The notes under the pieces: model-generated
What the model was told of the DNA's origin: nothing
Seen by the model: the letters and a program-made list of their open reading frames with translations, nothing else
The model's database searches: none
Source: JAKVJE01 sp047722305
GTDB taxonomy: Bacteria; Actinomycetota; Actinomycetes; Actinomycetales; Microbacteriaceae
DNA length: 25,788 nucleotides
Direction: 5' to 3'
Assembly (NCBI GenBank): GCA_047722305.1
Contig: JBDNYM010000033.1
Coordinates: forward strand, 1-25,788
Translations under genes and position numbers: made by a program
Shown: one piece after another, positions 7,651 through 15,989 of the stretch
Layout of the letters: every line of letters begins with the position of its first letter
How positions within the stretch are numbered: the first letter of the stretch is position 1

Positions 7651-9383
7651 TCAGCAGGCCTGATCCGGAGGCGCTGCTGCGCGACCTCGACGTCGAGCAG
7701 CAGGCGGTCTGCCGCCACCAGCAGGGGCCGCTGTGCGTGCTGGCGGGCGCCGGCACCGGCAAGACTCGCGCCATCACGCACCGCCTGGCCTACGGCGTCG
7801 CCACCGGGGCCTACCGGGCCGACCAGGTCATGGCGCTCACGTTCACCGCCAAGGCGGCGGGCGAGATGCGGGTGCGCCTGCGCCGCCTGGGCGTCCCGGG
7901 GGTGCAGGCGCGCACCTTCCACGCGGCCGCGCTGGCCCAGCTGCGGCACTTCTGGCTGGACGCGGTGGGCGTGCGCCAGCCGCACGTCCTGCCCGGCAAG
8001 CTGCCGGTGCTGCAGGATGCCGCCGCGCGGCTGCATCTCGAGCCGGGCACGGACGTCCTGCGCGACATCGCCGCCGAGATCGAGTGGCGCAAGGTGCGCG
8101 ACCTGACCATCGACCAGTACCTGCGCCTGCAGCGCCCCGCCCCCGGCGGGCTGGCCGCCGACCAGGTCGCGGAGCTCATGTCGCTGTACGAGCGGGCGAA
8201 GGACGAGCGCCGCGAGATCGACTTCGAGGACATCCTGCTGGCCACCTGCGGCATGCTGCGCACCCAGCCCCAGGTCGCCGCCCAGGTGCGCGAGCAATAC
8301 CGGGTGTTCGTCGTCGACGAGTTCCAGGACGTCTCGCCGATCCAGTTCCAGCTGCTGCGCACCTGGCTGGGGCGGCGGCAGGAGGTCTGCGTGGTGGGGG
8401 ACCCCAGCCAGACCATCTACTCGTTCGCCGGCGCCGACCCGCGGCTGCTGACCGGCTTCGCCGAGCAGTTCCCCGCCGCCGCCGTGATGCACCTCACCCA
8501 TGACTACCGCTCCACGCGCCAGATCGTGGGCGTCGCGAACCGGCTGATCGAGTCCCAGCCCGGGGCGCTGCGCCTGGAGGCGGATGCGGAGGGTCCGAAG
8601 GTCGAGATCGCGCCGTTCTCCGATCAGCAGGCCGAGGCCGCGGCGGTCGCCGCGCGCGCGCGGCAGCTGATCGCCGCGGGCGCGAACCCGGCCGACATCG
8701 CGGTGCTGGTACGGGTCAACGCGCAGACAGCCCCCTTCGAGCGCGCCTTCGCCGCCGCGGGCGTGCCGTGCGCGGTGCGGCAGGCCGTGCCGTTCTTCGC
8801 CCGGCCGGCGGTGGCGAAGGCCACGGTGATGCTGGGGGCCGCGGCGGCCGAAGACGCGACGGGCACGCTCGTCGACCGGGTGGAGCGCGTGCTCGCCGAG
8901 TGCGGGTGGACGCCGCGGCCGCCGGCCGGCCCCGAGGAGCGCTCGACCTGGTCGGACCTCCAGGCGCTGCGCGACCTCGCCGCCGAGCAGCGTGAGGGCG
9001 CCGCCCTGGCGGGCTTCTACGGCGAGCTGCTGGAGCGCAAGAACGCCGCCGCTCCGCCTCCGGCGCGGGCTGTGGCCCTCAGCACCGTCCACGCGGCCAA
9101 GGGCCTGGAGTGGGAGGCGGTGTTCCTCACCGGGCTGTGCGAGGGCTCGCTGCCGATCGCCGCCGCCGACACTCCGGAGCTGATCGACGAGGAGCTCCGG
9201 CTGATGTACGTGGCGGTGACCCGCGCCCGCCGTGAGCTGTACCTCAGCTGGCCGGCGGCGGCGGGGCGCTCGCCGCGCGACCCGTCGCGCTTCCTGCAGC
9301 GGCTGCGGATCGGGCGGAGGACGCGGCCGGCAGCCGATGGCAGGCGCAGTCCGGATGGAACGCGGGGCCGGGCTCGACGGTGA
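7647..9383 (+). CDS. uvrD2: UvrD2-like SF1 DNA helicase, short form
   Basis: A 578-residue ATP-dependent 3'-5' helicase of the UvrD/Rep family. Motifs in order are Walker A GAGTGKT (34-40), LTFTAKAAGEM, DEFQD (Asp224-Glu225), VGDPSQTIYSFAGA, LTHDYRST, TVHAAKGLEWE and MYVAVTRARRELY (about 520). The start is ATG 7647, overlapping the nudC stop. Mycobacterial UvrD2 is about 700 residues and carries a tetracysteine segment and an HRDC domain after the motor. Here the protein ends about 50 residues after motif VI, so both are absent. The assignment to UvrD2 rather than another UvrD paralogue rests on the nudC neighbour and the local gene order. The last 140 bases overlap the convergent ThiF-like gene. 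Confidence 0.88.
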   Translation: MISRPDPEALLRDLDVEQQAVCRHQQGPLCVLAGAGTGKTRAITHRLAYGVATGAYRADQVMALTFTAKAAGEMRVRLRRLGVPGVQARTFHAAALAQLRHFWLDAVGVRQPHVLPGKLPVLQDAAARLHLEPGTDVLRDIAAEIEWRKVRDLTIDQYLRLQRPAPGGLAADQVAELMSLYERAKDERREIDFEDILLATCGMLRTQPQVAAQVREQYRVFVVDEFQDVSPIQFQLLRTWLGRRQEVCVVGDPSQTIYSFAGADPRLLTGFAEQFPAAAVMHLTHDYRSTRQIVGVANRLIESQPGALRLEADAEGPKVEIAPFSDQQAEAAAVAARARQLIAAGANPADIAVLVRVNAQTAPFERAFAAAGVPCAVRQAVPFFARPAVAKATVMLGAAAAEDATGTLVDRVERVLAECGWTPRPPAGPEERSTWSDLQALRDLAAEQREGAALAGFYGELLERKNAAAPPPARAVALSTVHAAKGLEWEAVFLTGLCEGSLPIAAADTPELIDEELRLMYVAVTRARRELYLSWPAAAGRSPRDPSRFLQRLRIGRRTRPAADGRRSPDGTRGRARR

Positions 9384-10206
9384 CTCGCCCGTCCGCGGCC
9401 AGCCGCATCCCCGCGGCCTGACCCGGCCCGAGGCCGAGGAAGCTGAGTGCCGCCAGCGCCGCCCGCCCGGCGACCATCGTCTCCAGCAGGGGCGGGGCGC
9501 GCACGGCGGGCCGGGAGCTGTGGCGCAGCCGGGCCACCGCCTCGTCGCGGTCGCGCTCCGCGAGCAGGCTGGTGCGGCACCAGAGGCATGGCGTGCGGCC
9601 GGGCACGACCGGGGCTTCGACCACCACGGCCCCGTCGGGCAGCACCGTGACCGGCAGGTGCGGGATGTCGGCGCGCTGCCAGGGCAGCCACAGCTCCGGC
9701 GGGGTCAGGGCGTGGGCGCAGAGCACCGCCAGGTCGCCGTGCGCCCCGCCGGCGTCGTCCAGGTCACGGGCGGGGAGCTGCCGGATGCGGCACCCCTCCT
9801 CGCGCAGCACCCCGGCGATGCGGGCGGCCAGCGGCGCGGTGGCCGGCCCGTCGCTGAGCACGGCGATGGCCGTGCGCGGGCGCCGGGCCGTTTGACGCTC
9901 CCAGTCGCCGAGCGGGGTCGTCGCCGGCACCGGGGCGGGGGCGTGCTCGTCGACCGGGATGGCGACGGACTGCACCCGCGCCCCGAGTCGGGTCAGCAGG
10001 GCGTCGGCGTCGGCCCGTGGCCGCCGGTGGCGGGCGCAGAGCGCGGCGAGGCCAGCGGCGGTGGCGCCCCGCCGCAGGGTGCCGAGCAGGTCCAGCTCGA
10101 AGTCGTCGGGCGCCTCGAACACCAGAGCGTCGCGCCCAACGCCCAGTCGCACCCGGTCCGGGTCGAGCCAGACCGGGGCGAAGGCGGGATGCAGCTGCGC
10201 GACCAT
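9244..10206 (-). CDS. ThiF/TOMM cyclodehydratase-type protein
   Basis: A 320-residue protein starting at ATG 10206 (MVAQLHPAFAPVW). It resembles the actinobacterial family named ThiF-like or TOMM leader-peptide-binding protein: an N-terminal winged-helix-like region, then a Rossmann-like segment (TAIAVLSDGPATAPLAARIA), then CLWC (C207, C210) and a late CAC-H (C287, C289), which could hold a structural zinc as in E1-like enzymes. No peptide precursor, second cyclodehydratase subunit or dehydrogenase lies nearby, so a role in azole-peptide synthesis is not supported. The position between uvrD2 and a DUF2342 gene matches Rv3196 in the mycobacterial order. It is co-directional with the DUF2342 gene, 82 bases downstream. 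No good Shine-Dalgarno sequence is seen. The last 140 bases lie antisense to the uvrD2 end. Confidence 0.65.
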   Translation of the reverse strand: MVAQLHPAFAPVWLDPDRVRLGVGRDALVFEAPDDFELDLLGTLRRGATAAGLAALCARHRRPRADADALLTRLGARVQSVAIPVDEHAPAPVPATTPLGDWERQTARRPRTAIAVLSDGPATAPLAARIAGVLREEGCRIRQLPARDLDDAGGAHGDLAVLCAHALTPPELWLPWQRADIPHLPVTVLPDGAVVVEAPVVPGRTPCLWCRTSLLAERDRDEAVARLRHSSRPAVRAPPLLETMVAGRAALAALSFLGLGPGQAAGMRLAADGRVTVEPGPAFHPDCACHRLPAASSARSAAAAGSATGRAASAPPPPAS

Positions 10207-10242
10207 GCCCGGATTCTGCCTGGATTCCGCCGGGCCGGCGGG

Positions 10243-10251
10243 TTGTCCACA
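10243..10251 (+). promoter_or_regulatory. Isolated DnaA-box-like 9-mer TTGTCCACA
   Basis: TTGTCCACA matches the form of DnaA box preferred in high-GC Actinobacteria. It sits in the 82-base gap between the DUF2342 gene and the ThiF-like gene. There is only one copy, so it is not an origin; it could be a regulatory or titration site, or chance. Confidence 0.3.
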
Positions 10252-10288
10252 GGGGTGGGGATGCGCCGGGGCGACCCGCTGCCGCCGC

Positions 10289-11677
10289 CTACTGCTGCGG
10301 CTGGCCCCCGTCCGCCGGCTCGTCCCCGGAGTCCCCGTCCTCCGGCCCGGCGTCGCCCTCATCCGCGTCCTCCGGCCCAGGCGCGGTGAATCCGCCCCCG
10401 AGCAGCCGCTCGAGGTCGTCGTCGAGCTCGTCGTTCTCGGCGCGGTAGGCGGCCAGGAACTCCTTCGGATCGTCGATGGCGGCGCTGTCGGGCAGCACGT
10501 CGGGGTGCTGCCAGAGACGGTCGCGGGCGGCGACGCCGAGCTGCTCGGTGAGGGTCTCCCACAGGGCGGCGGCCTGCCGCAGCCGCTTGGGGCGCAGCTC
10601 CAGGTGCACGAGCGACCCGAAGGCCTGCTCGGCGGGTCCGCCCTCGGCGCGGCGGCGGTTGAACATCTCGGCGACGGCGGCCGCCCGGGGCAGCCGGGCG
10701 GTGGCGGTGCGCGCCACCTCGTCCACCCACCCCTCGATGAGGGTGAGCAGGGTCTCCAGCCGTCGCACGGCGGCCTGCTGGTCGGCGGTGGGCGGCGGGA
10801 TGAGGGCGCCGGACTCGATGGCGACCCGCAGCGACTCGGGATCGTTGGGGTCGATGTCGACGTCGACCTGCGAGAGCACGTCGGGGATGCCGTCCGCGTA
10901 CCGCTGCACGGTGAGCGCCAGCTGGCTGGTCAGCCAGGGCGCGGCCCGGAACAGCGCCACGTGGGCGAGTTCGCGGCAGGCGAGATAGATGCGCACCTGC
11001 TCCTCGGGCACGTCGTCGAGTCCGTCTGCGAAGTCCACCACGTTCTGCGGCAGCAGGGCGGCGCGGTGGCCGGGCAGCATGGGCACGCCGATCTCGTTGG
11101 CCGACACCACCTGCCCGGCGAGGTCGCCGATGACGGTGCCGAGCTGCATCCCGAAGATGGTGGAGGCGACGGCCCGCATCATCGAGTCGGCCTGGGCCAG
11201 CAGGGGCCGCATCTGCTCGGGGGCCTGCGACTGCAGCGACCGCTGCAGGGTGCGGGTGATGCTCGCCACGATGGGCTCGCACAGGCGCTCCCAGAACGGC
11301 ATGGTGGCGTCCACCCATTCTCGACGGTTCATGACGCCGCCGTCGGCGGGCGGGGTGAAGGAGGTGGTCTCGGTGAGCCAGAGGGCCGCGATGCGGGTGG
11401 CCTCGTCGACCTCGGTGCGCTCCTCGTCGGTGATGGGCAGCTGCCGGGCGTCGGCGCGCTGCCGGGCCTGCTGCTCGGCGGCCGACCAGTCGATGCCGTC
11501 GGTGGTCATGGCGCGCCGCAGCGCCGCGAACATCTGGGAGAGGTGCTCGGTGTCGAGGGGCAGGCCGCTCGCGGCCGAGAGCTGGGCGGCGTTGTCTCCC
11601 AGCAGGCTGCGCAGCATCCGCTCCAGGTCGTCTCCGTTGCCGGAGGCGGAACCGTCTGGGTCTGGCTGGGTGGGCAT
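10289..11677 (-). CDS. DUF2342 zinc-metalloprotease-fold protein
   Basis: A 462-residue protein of the actinobacterial DUF2342 (zinc-dependent metalloprotease / F420-associated hydrolase) family, equivalent to Rv3195 by position. Residues about 150-450 show the family hallmarks: FGMQLGTVIGDLAGQV, LPGHRAALLPQNV, and CRELAHVALF with E236 and H239, then LEGWVDEVA-type and RRRAEGGP segments. The zinc helix reads RELAH, not HEXXH: the first His is Arg235. Protease activity is therefore unproven. The C-terminal 50 residues are acidic and Gly/Asp/Glu-rich. AAGGAG stands just upstream of ATG 11677, with a TAGCGT -10 box at 11704-11699. It is the first gene of a two-gene minus-strand unit with the ThiF-like gene and is divergent from the PDZ-Lon protease. 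Confidence 0.85.
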   Translation of the reverse strand: MPTQPDPDGSASGNGDDLERMLRSLLGDNAAQLSAASGLPLDTEHLSQMFAALRRAMTTDGIDWSAAEQQARQRADARQLPITDEERTEVDEATRIAALWLTETTSFTPPADGGVMNRREWVDATMPFWERLCEPIVASITRTLQRSLQSQAPEQMRPLLAQADSMMRAVASTIFGMQLGTVIGDLAGQVVSANEIGVPMLPGHRAALLPQNVVDFADGLDDVPEEQVRIYLACRELAHVALFRAAPWLTSQLALTVQRYADGIPDVLSQVDVDIDPNDPESLRVAIESGALIPPPTADQQAAVRRLETLLTLIEGWVDEVARTATARLPRAAAVAEMFNRRRAEGGPAEQAFGSLVHLELRPKRLRQAAALWETLTEQLGVAARDRLWQHPDVLPDSAAIDDPKEFLAAYRAENDELDDDLERLLGGGFTAPGPEDADEGDAGPEDGDSGDEPADGGQPQQ

Positions 11678-11698
11678 GGGGCTCCTTCCGCTGCCCCC

Positions 11699-11704
11699 AC
11701 GCTA
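11699..11704 (-). promoter_or_regulatory. -10 box (TAGCGT) for the DUF2342 gene
   Basis: TAGCGT on the minus strand fits TANNNT and would place the transcript start about 15 bases before ATG 11677, just upstream of the AAGGAG ribosome site. The -35 is weak. It faces away from the promoter at 11773, so 11678-11785 is a bidirectional promoter region. Confidence 0.4.
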
Positions 11705-11772
11705 CGCGATCGCGCCGGGAGGATGGCTGTGCGCCGTCCGGGGGATGTTGCGCCTCCGGCGAACAGGTTCGG

Positions 11773-11778
11773 TACAGT
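11773..11778 (+). promoter_or_regulatory. -10 box (TACAGT) for leaderless PDZ-Lon gene
   Basis: TACAGT ends 7 bases before GTG 11786, so the transcript would begin at the start codon. A weak -35 (TTGCGC, 11748-11753) lies 19 bases upstream. There is no ribosome-binding sequence between the box and the GTG. Confidence 0.5.
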
Positions 11779-11785
11779 ACCTGGC

Positions 11786-12883
11786 GTGACATTGCGCGCG
11801 GTGCAGGACGGCCCCGCTCCCGGCCGTCGCCGGCGGCGCTGGAGCATCGGCCTGGCGATCGTGGCCCTGCTGGGGCTGGCGGTGTCGGTGTTCCTGCCCT
11901 GCCCGTACGTGGTCGAGTCGCCGGGGCCGGTGTTCGACGCCCTGGGCCGGGTCGCGCAGAGCGGCGGACGCAGCGCGGACGTGGTGCAGGTGCGCGGCGC
12001 CGCCACCTATCCCACGTCGGGGCGCCTCGACGTGCTGACGGTGAGCGTGCTCGGCACCCCGGATCAGCAGCCGAGCTGGGGGGATGTGGTCGCGGGCTGG
12101 TTCCGTCCCCACAGCGCGGTGACGCCGATGGAGGCGTTCTATGCGCCGGGCACGACCACGAAGCAGACGAACGCGGCCACCCAGCAGCAGATGACCCAGT
12201 CGCAGCAGGATGCGGTGGCCGCCGCCCTGCGACAGCTCGGCTACACGGTGCCGGCCACGGCGCACGTCGCCGGGTTCGGCTCGGGCGCGTCCGCCGCGGG
12301 CGTGCTGCGGAAGGGCGATGTCATCGTCGCGGTGGACGGACAGCCGGCGGCGTCCACCACGCAGCTGCGGGCGGCGGCGAAGGCGCATGGGACGGCCGGC
12401 ACGCCGCTCTCGCTGCTCATCGAGCGCGACGGCCAGCAGAGCACCGTGCAGGTGAAGCCGACGCGGGTCGACGGCATCTGGGCGGTGGGGGTACTGCTGT
12501 CGTGGAGCTACGACTTCCCGGTCCGGGTCTCGATCCATCTCGCCGATGTCGGCGGGCCGTCGGCGGGACTGACCTTCGCGCTGGCGACGGTCGACCGGCT
12601 TTCGCCGGAGTCGCTGACGGGCGGCCAGCACATCGCCGGCACGGGCACGATGAGCCCCACCGGCGAGGTGGGCGCCATCGGGGGCATCCGGCAGAAGATG
12701 GTGGGTGCGCGCAGCGCCGGCGCCCGCTGGTTCCTGGCCCCGACCGCGAACTGCGACGAGGTGGTGGGGCACGTTCCGGCCGGTCTGCATGTGGTCGCGG
12801 TGAGCACGCTGGACCAGGCGGTCACCGATCTGCAGACGATCGCGGCATCCAAGTCGGCCGCCGGGCTGCGGACCTGTCGGTAG
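11786..12883 (+). CDS. Membrane-anchored PDZ domain / Lon-type serine protease
   Basis: A 365-residue protein, equivalent to Rv3194c. After a basic N-terminus (RRRRR) there is one membrane helix at about residues 18-38, putting the rest outside the membrane. A PDZ domain follows at about 155-230 (HVAGFGSGASAAGVLRKGDVIVAVDG). The Lon proteolytic domain holds the catalytic dyad Ser259 (GGPSAGL) and Lys304 (GGIRQKM), 45 residues apart, close to the Lon spacing. There is no AAA+ ATPase domain, so substrate unfolding must come from elsewhere or be unnecessary. The frame stays open upstream, but the region before GTG 11786 lies antisense to other genes. GTG 11786 follows the -10 box at leaderless distance. 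The UPF0182 gene follows 100 bases later, a pairing conserved in actinobacteria. Confidence 0.92.
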   Translation: MTLRAVQDGPAPGRRRRRWSIGLAIVALLGLAVSVFLPCPYVVESPGPVFDALGRVAQSGGRSADVVQVRGAATYPTSGRLDVLTVSVLGTPDQQPSWGDVVAGWFRPHSAVTPMEAFYAPGTTTKQTNAATQQQMTQSQQDAVAAALRQLGYTVPATAHVAGFGSGASAAGVLRKGDVIVAVDGQPAASTTQLRAAAKAHGTAGTPLSLLIERDGQQSTVQVKPTRVDGIWAVGVLLSWSYDFPVRVSIHLADVGGPSAGLTFALATVDRLSPESLTGGQHIAGTGTMSPTGEVGAIGGIRQKMVGARSAGARWFLAPTANCDEVVGHVPAGLHVVAVSTLDQAVTDLQTIAASKSAAGLRTCR

Positions 12884-12950
12884 CCGGTCGCCGGGAGTCC
12901 GCCGCTCGCTCATCGGGCCTTGACTCTGGGCTCGCATCGGAGGGTGCCCA

Positions 12951-12956
12951 TACACT
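12951..12956 (+). promoter_or_regulatory. -10 box (TACACT) before the UPF0182 gene
   Basis: TACACT lies 27 bases before ATG 12984. The only good -35-like word, TTGACT at 12920-12925, is 25 bases away, too far for normal spacing, so the -35 contact may be weak or an activator may be needed. AAGGAG at 12971-12976 is the ribosome site. Confidence 0.4.
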
Positions 12957-12983
12957 GGGACGCAACAACCAAGGAGCAACAAC

Positions 12984-15902
12984 ATGCCGCAGTCGGACAC
13001 CGCCTCGAACCCGCGTCGGCGCACGCGCCGCCTGGTCTGGGCGGTGGCCGGCACGATCGTGGTGGCGATCGTGCTGCTGTTCGTGGCCGCGCAGGTGGTC
13101 ACGCAGGTGCTCTGGTACCGCCAGTTGGGATTTACCGGGGTGCTGCTGAAGACGTGGGGCATCACGGCGCTCATGTTCGCGATCGGGTTCGTGGGGATGT
13201 CGCTGCCGACGGCCTTCAGCCTCTGGCTGTCGTATCGCTCCCGGCCGACGTACGCGGTGGTCAACAGCACGCTGAGCGGCTACCAGGAGATGCTGGCCCC
13301 ATTCCGGCGGGTGCTGTCGTGGGCGGTGCCGATCATGCTCGGCATCGTGGGCGGCGGACTGGCCTCGTCGCAGTGGCGGGCCGCGGCCGAGTTCGTGGCC
13401 GCCGTCCCGGTCGGCACGAAAGATCCGGTCTTCCACCTGGACAACAGCTTCTACATGTTCCGACTGCCGTTCCTGACGGGGGCGGTGTCGTTCGCGGCGG
13501 CGTCGGTGCTCATCAGCGGCATCCTGCTGCTGGCGGTCAGCTACATCTCGGGGGCGGCGCGCATAGAGAAGGGCCGGCTGCGCATCGCGAAGACCGCCCG
13601 CATCCACATCGCCGTCACGGCCGCGGTGTACGTCGTCCTGCTGGCCGTGCAGATCTGGCTGGGCCGGTACAGCACGCTCACCGACGACTCGGGACTGATG
13701 ACGGGCGCCGGCTACACCGACGTGAACGCCGTGCTGCCGGGCAGCGCCATTCTGGCGGTGGCGGCGCTGCTGGTCGCCGCCGCCTTCGTCCTGACGGCGA
13801 CGACCGGCAAGTGGCGGCTGTCGCTGATCGCGGCGAGCGTCCTGGTGGTGTCGTCGCTCGTGGTCGGGCTCATCTACCCGTGGGGGATCCAGCAGTTCCA
13901 GGTCAAACCCAGCGAGCGCGGGCTCGAGTCGACGTACCTGCAGCGCAATATCGCCGCTACCCGCGCCGCCTACGGGCTCAATCAGGTGAAGACGGAGGCG
14001 TACCAGGCCACGACCGACGCCCAGACGGGGGCGCTGCGGCAGGATGCCGAGACCACCGCCCAGATCCGGCTGCTCGACCCGAGCCTCGTGTCCGACACCT
14101 TTCGGCAGCTGCAGCAGTACAAGCAGTACTACTCGTTCGCCCAAGACCTCAACGTCGACCGCTACCAGGTGAACGGGCAGTCGCAGGACACCGTCATCGC
14201 GGTGCGCGAGCTGAACCAGTCGGGGCTGGGGTCGTCGTCGCGCACCTGGTACAACGACCACATCGTGTACACGCACGGCTACGGGGTGGTGGCCGCCTAT
14301 GGCAACCAGCGCACCAGCGACGGCGAGCCGGTCTTCCTGGAGTCGGGCATCCCGTCCAGTGGCAAGCTGGGCAAATACGAGCCGCGCGTCTACTTCGGCG
14401 AGAACTCGCCCCAGTACTCGATCGTGGGCGGCACGACCGGTCAGCGGCGCGAGCTCGACTACCCGGCGTCGACCAAGGGCGCCGCGCAGCAGACGTACAC
14501 CACCTACCGTGGCAACGGCGGCCCGAAACTCAGCAACCCCTTCGTGCGGCTGCTGTACTCGCTGAAGTTCGGGTCGCAGGAGATCTTCCTCTCCGATGCG
14601 ATCACGGACCAGTCGCAGATCCTCTACGACCGCGACCCGGCCCAGCGCGTGCAGAAGGCGGCGCCGTATCTGACCATCGACTCCGACCCGTATCCGGCGG
14701 TCGTGGATGGCCGGGTGCAGTGGATCATCGACGGCTACACCACCTCCGACGGATACCCGTACTCCAAGATCGAGAGCTACGGCGACGTCACCAGCGCGTC
14801 GGGCTCCGCCGCCGCAGACGACGGTCTCGTCGCCCAGGATCGCATCAATTACATCCGCAACTCGGTGAAGGCCACCGTCGACGCCTACACCGGCAAGGTC
14901 ACCCTGTACGCGTGGGATGCGAAGGATCCGGTGCTGCGCACCTGGCAGAAGGTGTATCCGAACACGGTGAAGTCCATGAAGCAGATGTCGGCGCAGCTGA
15001 TCTCGCACGTGCGCTATCCGTCGGACCTCTTCAAGGCGCAGCGCGACGTGCTCGGCACCTATCACGTCACCGACCCCGGGTCGTTCTACTCGCTGCAGGA
15101 CGCCTGGCAGGTGCCCAAGGACCCGCAGGCCGACAAGTCGTCCACGCTGCGGCAGCCGCCCTACTACCTGACCATGAAGCTGCCGTCTGAGAAGACGCCC
15201 TCCTTCCAGCTCTACACGACCTACATCCCCGCCAACAACGACGAGAGCGCCTCGCGCAACGTGCTGACGGGCTACCTGGCCGCCAGCTCCGACGCCGGCG
15301 ACGAGGCGGGGAAGAAGGGCGGCACCTATGGGAGGCTCACTCTGCTGCAGCTGCCGAGCGACACCTCCGTGCCCGGCCCGGGGCAGATGCAGAACCAATT
15401 CGACTCCGACGAGACCGTCTCGACGCAGTTGAACCTGCTGCGGCAGGGCAAGACGAAGGTCGAGCCCGGCAACCTGCTGACCCTGCCGGTCGGGGGCGGT
15501 CTGCTCTACGTGCAGCCCGTGTACGTGCGCTCGTCTGGTGAGACCAGCTTCCCGCTGCTGCGCAAGGTGCTGGTCGCGTTCGGCGACAAGATCGCGTTCG
15601 AGGACACTCTCGATGCGGCGCTGAACTCGGTGTTCGGCGGCGACTCCGGGGCGAACGCGGGCGACTCGGGTGCTGCCTCCTCCAATGTGGCCACCGACGC
15701 TGCCACTGGTTCCACCGGTGGCGACTCGGGCGCGGGAGGCGCATCCTCACAGCCGTCGGCCGCCCTCAAGGACGCGCTCCAGCGCGCCCAGCAAGCGATG
15801 GTCGACCGGCAGGCGGCTCTGAAGCAGGGCGACTGGAGCGCGTACGGCACCGCCGATGCAGCATTGCAGCAGGCGCTCCAGGACGCCATCGCGGCGCAGT
15901 AG
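12984..15902 (+). CDS. UPF0182 family seven-helix membrane protein
   Basis: A 972-residue protein of the UPF0182 family (COG1615; Rv3193c type), function unknown. About seven hydrophobic helices fill residues 15-310, beginning with LVWAVAGTIVVAIVLLF and ending with LIAASVLVVSSLVVGLIYPW. A large extracytoplasmic domain follows (about 310-880) with typical motifs such as YLQRNIAATRAAYGL and RPTYAVVNS earlier in the chain. A Gly/Ser/Asp-rich linker (about 885-925) leads to a short helical tail (LQRAQQAMVDRQAALKQGDWSAYG), as usual in the family. The start is ATG 12984 with AAGGAG seven bases upstream. The conserved neighbourhood with the PDZ-Lon protease suggests a shared envelope role, but this is inference. 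Confidence 0.93.
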   Translation: MPQSDTASNPRRRTRRLVWAVAGTIVVAIVLLFVAAQVVTQVLWYRQLGFTGVLLKTWGITALMFAIGFVGMSLPTAFSLWLSYRSRPTYAVVNSTLSGYQEMLAPFRRVLSWAVPIMLGIVGGGLASSQWRAAAEFVAAVPVGTKDPVFHLDNSFYMFRLPFLTGAVSFAAASVLISGILLLAVSYISGAARIEKGRLRIAKTARIHIAVTAAVYVVLLAVQIWLGRYSTLTDDSGLMTGAGYTDVNAVLPGSAILAVAALLVAAAFVLTATTGKWRLSLIAASVLVVSSLVVGLIYPWGIQQFQVKPSERGLESTYLQRNIAATRAAYGLNQVKTEAYQATTDAQTGALRQDAETTAQIRLLDPSLVSDTFRQLQQYKQYYSFAQDLNVDRYQVNGQSQDTVIAVRELNQSGLGSSSRTWYNDHIVYTHGYGVVAAYGNQRTSDGEPVFLESGIPSSGKLGKYEPRVYFGENSPQYSIVGGTTGQRRELDYPASTKGAAQQTYTTYRGNGGPKLSNPFVRLLYSLKFGSQEIFLSDAITDQSQILYDRDPAQRVQKAAPYLTIDSDPYPAVVDGRVQWIIDGYTTSDGYPYSKIESYGDVTSASGSAAADDGLVAQDRINYIRNSVKATVDAYTGKVTLYAWDAKDPVLRTWQKVYPNTVKSMKQMSAQLISHVRYPSDLFKAQRDVLGTYHVTDPGSFYSLQDAWQVPKDPQADKSSTLRQPPYYLTMKLPSEKTPSFQLYTTYIPANNDESASRNVLTGYLAASSDAGDEAGKKGGTYGRLTLLQLPSDTSVPGPGQMQNQFDSDETVSTQLNLLRQGKTKVEPGNLLTLPVGGGLLYVQPVYVRSSGETSFPLLRKVLVAFGDKIAFEDTLDAALNSVFGGDSGANAGDSGAASSNVATDAATGSTGGDSGAGGASSQPSAALKDALQRAQQAMVDRQAALKQGDWSAYGTADAALQQALQDAIAAQ

Positions 15903-15908
15903 CGCGAG

Positions 15909-15937
15909 CGTCGGCCCGTGTGCATCAGGCGCCGACG
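15909..15937 (+). terminator. Hairpin after the UPF0182 gene
   Basis: CGTCGGC (15909-15915) pairs perfectly with GCCGACG (15931-15937) across a 15-base loop, seven bases after the UPF0182 stop. It sits between convergent genes, so it could serve both strands. There is no U tract, which is common in high-GC actinobacteria. Confidence 0.35.
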
Positions 15938-15989
15938 AACGGCTCCATCTGCGTCCTGAGCCCGCCCCGCTCGGTCCTGCACCCTCCGC

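Noticed and set aside
9244..11677. RiPP (TOMM) biosynthesis cluster
   Set aside because: Only one ThiF/cyclodehydratase-like protein is present; no precursor peptide, YcaO or dehydrogenase nearby, and the position matches a housekeeping actinobacterial block.
9959..11785. Long upstream extension of the PDZ-Lon frame
   Set aside because: It is antisense to the ThiF-like and DUF2342 genes; GTG 11786 has a -10 box at leaderless distance and the membrane helix follows at once.
12920..15190. Plus-strand open frame of 756 codons
   Set aside because: Second frame within UPF0182; composition bias only.
12822..15398. Minus-strand open frame of 858 codons
   Set aside because: Runs antisense through UPF0182, whose membrane helices and family motifs are clear; the antisense product is Arg/His/Gly-rich.
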